Shown here in pieces: positions 5,653-6,021 of a stretch of DNA of 6,021 nucleotides (within the stretch, counting starts at the first letter, position 1; every line of letters starts with the position of its first letter). The notes beneath the pieces were generated by a model. It saw nothing but the letters and a program-made list of their open reading frames with translations, had not been told where the DNA came from and made no database searches. The translations under genes and the position numbers were made by a program. Origin of the DNA: Treponema sp. (GTDB lineage Bacteria > Spirochaetota > Spirochaetia > Treponematales > Breznakiellaceae); the NCBI GenBank assembly GCA_031254795.1, contig JAIRTS010000057.1, forward strand, positions 1 through 6,021, written 5' to 3'.

Positions 5653-6000
5653 TTGACCAAAGCCGGCAAAGCGATCGCGACTGCAAGCGCGATCTGGCCG
5701 GAGGCGGGAAAAAGAAAAGTGCCGCGAGTGGGCACCCGGAGAAACGAGAAAAAGGAATTGGAGAAGAAGCTGGATTTGGAGGCGGAGGAGGCGGCCGAGG
5801 ACGGCGGCGAAAAGGAGCTCGTCGTGCTTTCATGGGCCGACTTTCTGGGAGTGGTGGAACGGATGCGGAGGGCTCAGACGCGCTGCTTCAAGACGAGGGA
5901 CCGGGAAGACTTGGTCAAGTCGAAGACGCTTGAGAGAGTGGCGGACAAGGCGTCCGCCGCGATAAAGGCGGCGCGGGGGGCGAGGGATGCCGGAGGATGA
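5653..6000 (+). CDS. Small phage-like hypothetical protein
   Basis: This encodes up to 115 residues if the TTG at 5653 is used. The frame is open back to 5626, so the start is uncertain; GTG at 5719 or 5728 are alternatives and none has a well-placed ribosome binding site. The protein is soluble, highly charged and helical: a Lys/Arg-rich stretch (20-40), an acidic stretch (41-56), then a helical region with VERMRRAQTRCFKTRD at 68-83 and a following run of Leu/Lys/Glu. That last block resembles small proteins of unknown function found in phage structural or packaging gene clusters, a resemblance from memory only. The stop overlaps the next start (ATGA, 5997-6000), an arrangement common in phage operons. 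The 5' end may have been replaced by the insertion sequence. A real gene is likely; its role is unknown. Confidence 0.55.
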   Translation: MTKAGKAIATASAIWPEAGKRKVPRVGTRRNEKKELEKKLDLEAEEAAEDGGEKELVVLSWADFLGVVERMRRAQTRCFKTRDREDLVKSKTLERVADKASAAIKAARGARDAGG

Positions 6001-6021
6001 CGTATAAAAAAGCGATGATGG
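5997..6021 (+). CDS. Start of a gene running off the right edge (partial)
   Basis: An ATG at 5997 overlaps the preceding stop (ATGA) and opens a frame beginning MTYKKAMM, eight codons before the window ends. GGAGG at 5992-5996 directly abuts the ATG, which is too close for normal use, so the start may instead rely on coupling to the upstream gene. Too little remains to identify a product. Confidence 0.3.

Noticed and set aside
5543..5833. Long proline/arginine-rich reading frames on the minus strand across 5242-5833.
   Set aside because: They are antisense shadows of the GC- and purine-rich plus strand, overlap the clear transposase relic and have low-complexity composition.

Overview
The window looks like a bacterial chromosome segment of roughly 50% GC, most probably from a spirochaete of the termite-gut Treponema type. 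This rests on remembered family resemblance, not a search: the first gene belongs to an uncharacterised family I associate with those genomes, and the AroH-type chorismate mutase and the IS4-type transposase remnant read like treponemal versions. The lineage call is therefore moderate.

Layout: (1) 1-781: a perfect 12-bp inverted repeat, then a 236-residue protein of unknown function. (2) 782-933: a structured non-coding leader with small hairpins and an imperfect direct repeat. (3) 934-2986: a two-gene potassium uptake unit, ktrB (TrkH/KtrB channel subunit) and ktrA (NAD/ATP-binding RCK regulator), 19 bases apart. (4) 2987-3059: a 73-base gap with a chain of three overlapping inverted repeats. 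(5) 3060-4768: a GPH/MelB-type cation:sugar symporter whose stop codon overlaps the start of an AroH-type chorismate mutase gene (GTGA). (6) 4769-5640: a decayed IS4-type insertion sequence that keeps only the C-terminal half of its transposase, broken by two opposite single-base shifts in G-runs. (7) about 5640-6021: a purine-rich, phage-like small gene whose stop overlaps the start of a gene that runs off the window.

All supported genes are on the plus strand. KtrB and KtrA would form one K+ uptake complex in the inner membrane. The symporter and the chorismate mutase appear translationally coupled, although their functions (sugar uptake and aromatic amino acid synthesis) are not obviously linked. 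From about 4930 onward the window changes from ordinary metabolism to mobile-element debris and possible prophage, so the right part is probably an accessory region. I found no tRNA, rRNA, CRISPR array or intact mobile element. I do not see a clearly new biological system; the most interesting items are the structured gaps and the junction between the transposon remnant and the phage-like genes.
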